This document shows, piece after piece, positions 5,153 through 6,639 of a stretch of DNA of 6,639 nt (its first letter is position 1; the number at the start of each line of letters is the position of its first letter). The notes beneath the pieces are model-generated. The model made no database searches. It saw only the letters and a list, made by a program, of their open reading frames with translations, and had not been told where the DNA came from. Location of the stretch: the NCBI GenBank assembly GCA_002254335.1, contig NIVA01000233.1, forward strand, positions 1 to 6,639, written 5' to 3'. The position numbers were made by a program, and so were the translations under genes. Origin of the DNA: Bacteroidetes bacterium 4572_114 (GTDB taxonomy: Bacteria > Bacteroidota > Bacteroidia > Bacteroidales > 4484-276).

Positions 5153-6639
5153 CTATTCAGCCCTGTCCTTTTCAACCCTTTTCCTGTAAAGGATATAATA
5201 CATGGATGGGATTACAAACAAAGTAAGGAATGTTGCAAAGGTAAGCCCAAAAATTATGGTCCAGGCCAGCGGGTTCCAAAATGCGGCGCTATCGCCACCA
5301 AAATATATGTTCGGGTCAAGTTCGGTAAACAATGTGCTTCTTTAAAACTCATACCGCGGCTGATAAGAACATCAATATAGTCGATAAGTATGATGGCGTT
5401 TTTCACCACTATCCCAATTACGGCAATTAAGCCCATGCCCGTCATGATGATGGAAATACTCATATCAAATATCGTGGTGAACAAAAACACGCCAATCATA
5501 CTAAACAGTACCTGGGCAAGGATAACAAGCGGTTTGGACAGTGAATTGAATTGAGATACCAGTATAAGAAAAACCACAGCTATGGCAATAAGAAATGCCA
5601 TCATAAGAAAGTTGGAAGATTCTTCCTGGTCTTGCTGTTCACCGGTAAAAACAAATTCATATCCACTTTCCAGGTCATAGGATTGGAGTGCTTCGGAAAT
5701 CTGCTGTACGATTTCGTTGGCGTTGTACCCGGTAAGTACGTTCGATCCCAGGGTAATAGTGGGTTTGTATTCCTGGTGGATAATTCCGCCATAGGATGAT
5801 TTGTATTCGATTTGTGCGATGGAAGAGATGGGGATTTGCCTTAAGCCATTTTTTCCGCCAGGAACTGGTATTTTAAGGTTCATAAGGTCGCTGATCTCTT
5901 CCCTGTACTTTTCTTTCAGGCGCACATTTATCGGGTACTCTTCATCACCTTCGCGGTATTTTGATGCCGTGGAGCCGTACAGCGCAGTCCTGAGGATCAT
6001 CCCAACATAAGCCGTGCTTATCCCAAACCGGTTGGCCTTTACCCTGTCGATTTTTACAATTACCTCGGGCTTGTCCAAATCGGCGTCCGAACGTAAGTCT
6101 TCGATGCCGGGGATGTTCAGTGAGTCGATAAAATTTTTGGTTTGTTCCGAAATCCGTATCAGATCGGTGTAAGGCTTTTTGGCCCCGCCCCTTATTTCCA
6201 GGTTGATGGGCTTGCCTGTACGTGGGCCGGATGCTTCGCGGTCAACGATAATTTCTGCCCCTGGAAACCCTTTTATCCGGCTTCGCATTTCAGAAAGGAC
6301 AGAGGTGGTGCTTATCCCTGTCCTGAATTTATATTCAACAAAATTTACCGAAACTTTCGATAACCTTGCTTGTCTGCTTCTTTCAAAAATACTTTGCCCG
6401 GCATTAACTGCAACATTGGTAATCACCGATTCCACATTTGGGTTGTTATGCCCGATAATGGCAAAAATGGTATCTTCAACCTGTTTTGTTACCCGGTTGG
6501 TTACTTCTATATCAGTACCTGCCGGCATGGTAACGTAAACGAAAACACTGTTTGGCTCGCCCTCGGGGAAAAAGACCACCCTGGGCGGTATAACACTCAT
6601 AAGGTAGAAGGTAAAGAAAAACAGAAGAACAGTACTTAG
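5153..6639 (-). pseudogene. RND-family efflux permease, C-terminal half, with frameshifting internal gap
   Basis: This is the inner-membrane proton-driven pump of a tripartite efflux system. The frame is already open at 6639 (hydrophobic LLFFFTFYL before MSVIPPRVVFFPEGEPN), so the Met at 6600 is internal and the N-terminal half lies outside the window. Visible in order are the second periplasmic (porter) region, including SGPRTGKPINLEIRGG and VKANRFGIS, then membrane helices from SSNFLMMAFLIAIAVVFLILV to the family-typical GLIAVIGIVVKNAIILIDYID. After SFKEA (about 5337) the frame breaks and runs on as an unrelated tail to a stop at 5254. In another frame, from 5332 to 5153, family sequence resumes: LFTELDPNIYFGGDSAAFWNP, then WTIIFGLTFATFLTLFVIPSMYYIL. 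The segment usually between them, about 35-40 residues with the RLRPVLLT motif and a membrane helix, is missing. The gap is too long for a simple base-call error. The pump is judged non-functional. Homology is from remembered family motifs. Confidence 0.88.

Noticed and set aside
6179..6538. Plus-strand frames opposite the RND gene
   Set aside because: They are antisense shadows of a strongly conserved coding frame.
6598..6600. Met codon as start of the RND gene
   Set aside because: The frame is open to the window edge and the residues before the Met are a membrane segment. The Met is internal to a longer protein.

Overview
The window looks like a chromosomal segment of a member of the Bacteroidota. 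The one intact large gene (2101-3669, +) encodes a secreted Asp-box beta-propeller protein that ends in a type IX secretion system (T9SS) sorting domain, which is confined to this phylum. The AT-rich intergenic DNA, the lack of clear Shine-Dalgarno sites on most genes and the abundance of small palindromic repeats fit the same group. I cannot place it below phylum level.

Layout. At 1-197 (-) is the 5' end of a gene for an exported protein that runs off the left edge. From 198 to 922 no complete gene is visible: the stretch holds an AT-rich hairpin (233-258) and a possible decayed coding remnant (607-724). At 923-1899 (-) is a broken dicarboxylate/amino acid:cation symporter. Its divergent spacer from the propeller gene (1900-2100) carries two terminator-like inverted repeats. 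After the propeller gene, 3670-4222 is a mosaic of repeats: a 13-copy heptamer array, a 12-bp inverted repeat, and a composite palindrome that is symmetric about position 4054. At 4223-4858 (-) is a lipoprotein of the FKBP-type peptidyl-prolyl isomerase family that lacks its C-terminus. From 4859 to 5152 is a second cluster of hairpins. At 5153-6639 (-) is the C-terminal half of an RND efflux permease; it runs off the right edge and carries a frameshifting internal gap.

The most notable pattern is shared damage. All three recognisable minus-strand genes lack conserved family segments: the symporter twice, the FKBP lipoprotein at its C-terminus, the RND permease once. In each case good family sequence resumes immediately after the gap or is replaced by repeat-like DNA. 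The plus-strand propeller gene is undamaged. This is either a decaying, repeat-rich chromosomal region or a systematic assembly collapse; the sequence alone cannot decide.

The genes do not form an obvious pathway. The symporter (nutrient uptake), RND permease (efflux) and FKBP lipoprotein (envelope protein folding) are all envelope functions, and the propeller protein is predicted to be exported across the outer membrane by the T9SS. I found no defence system, CRISPR array, tRNA, rRNA or transposase.
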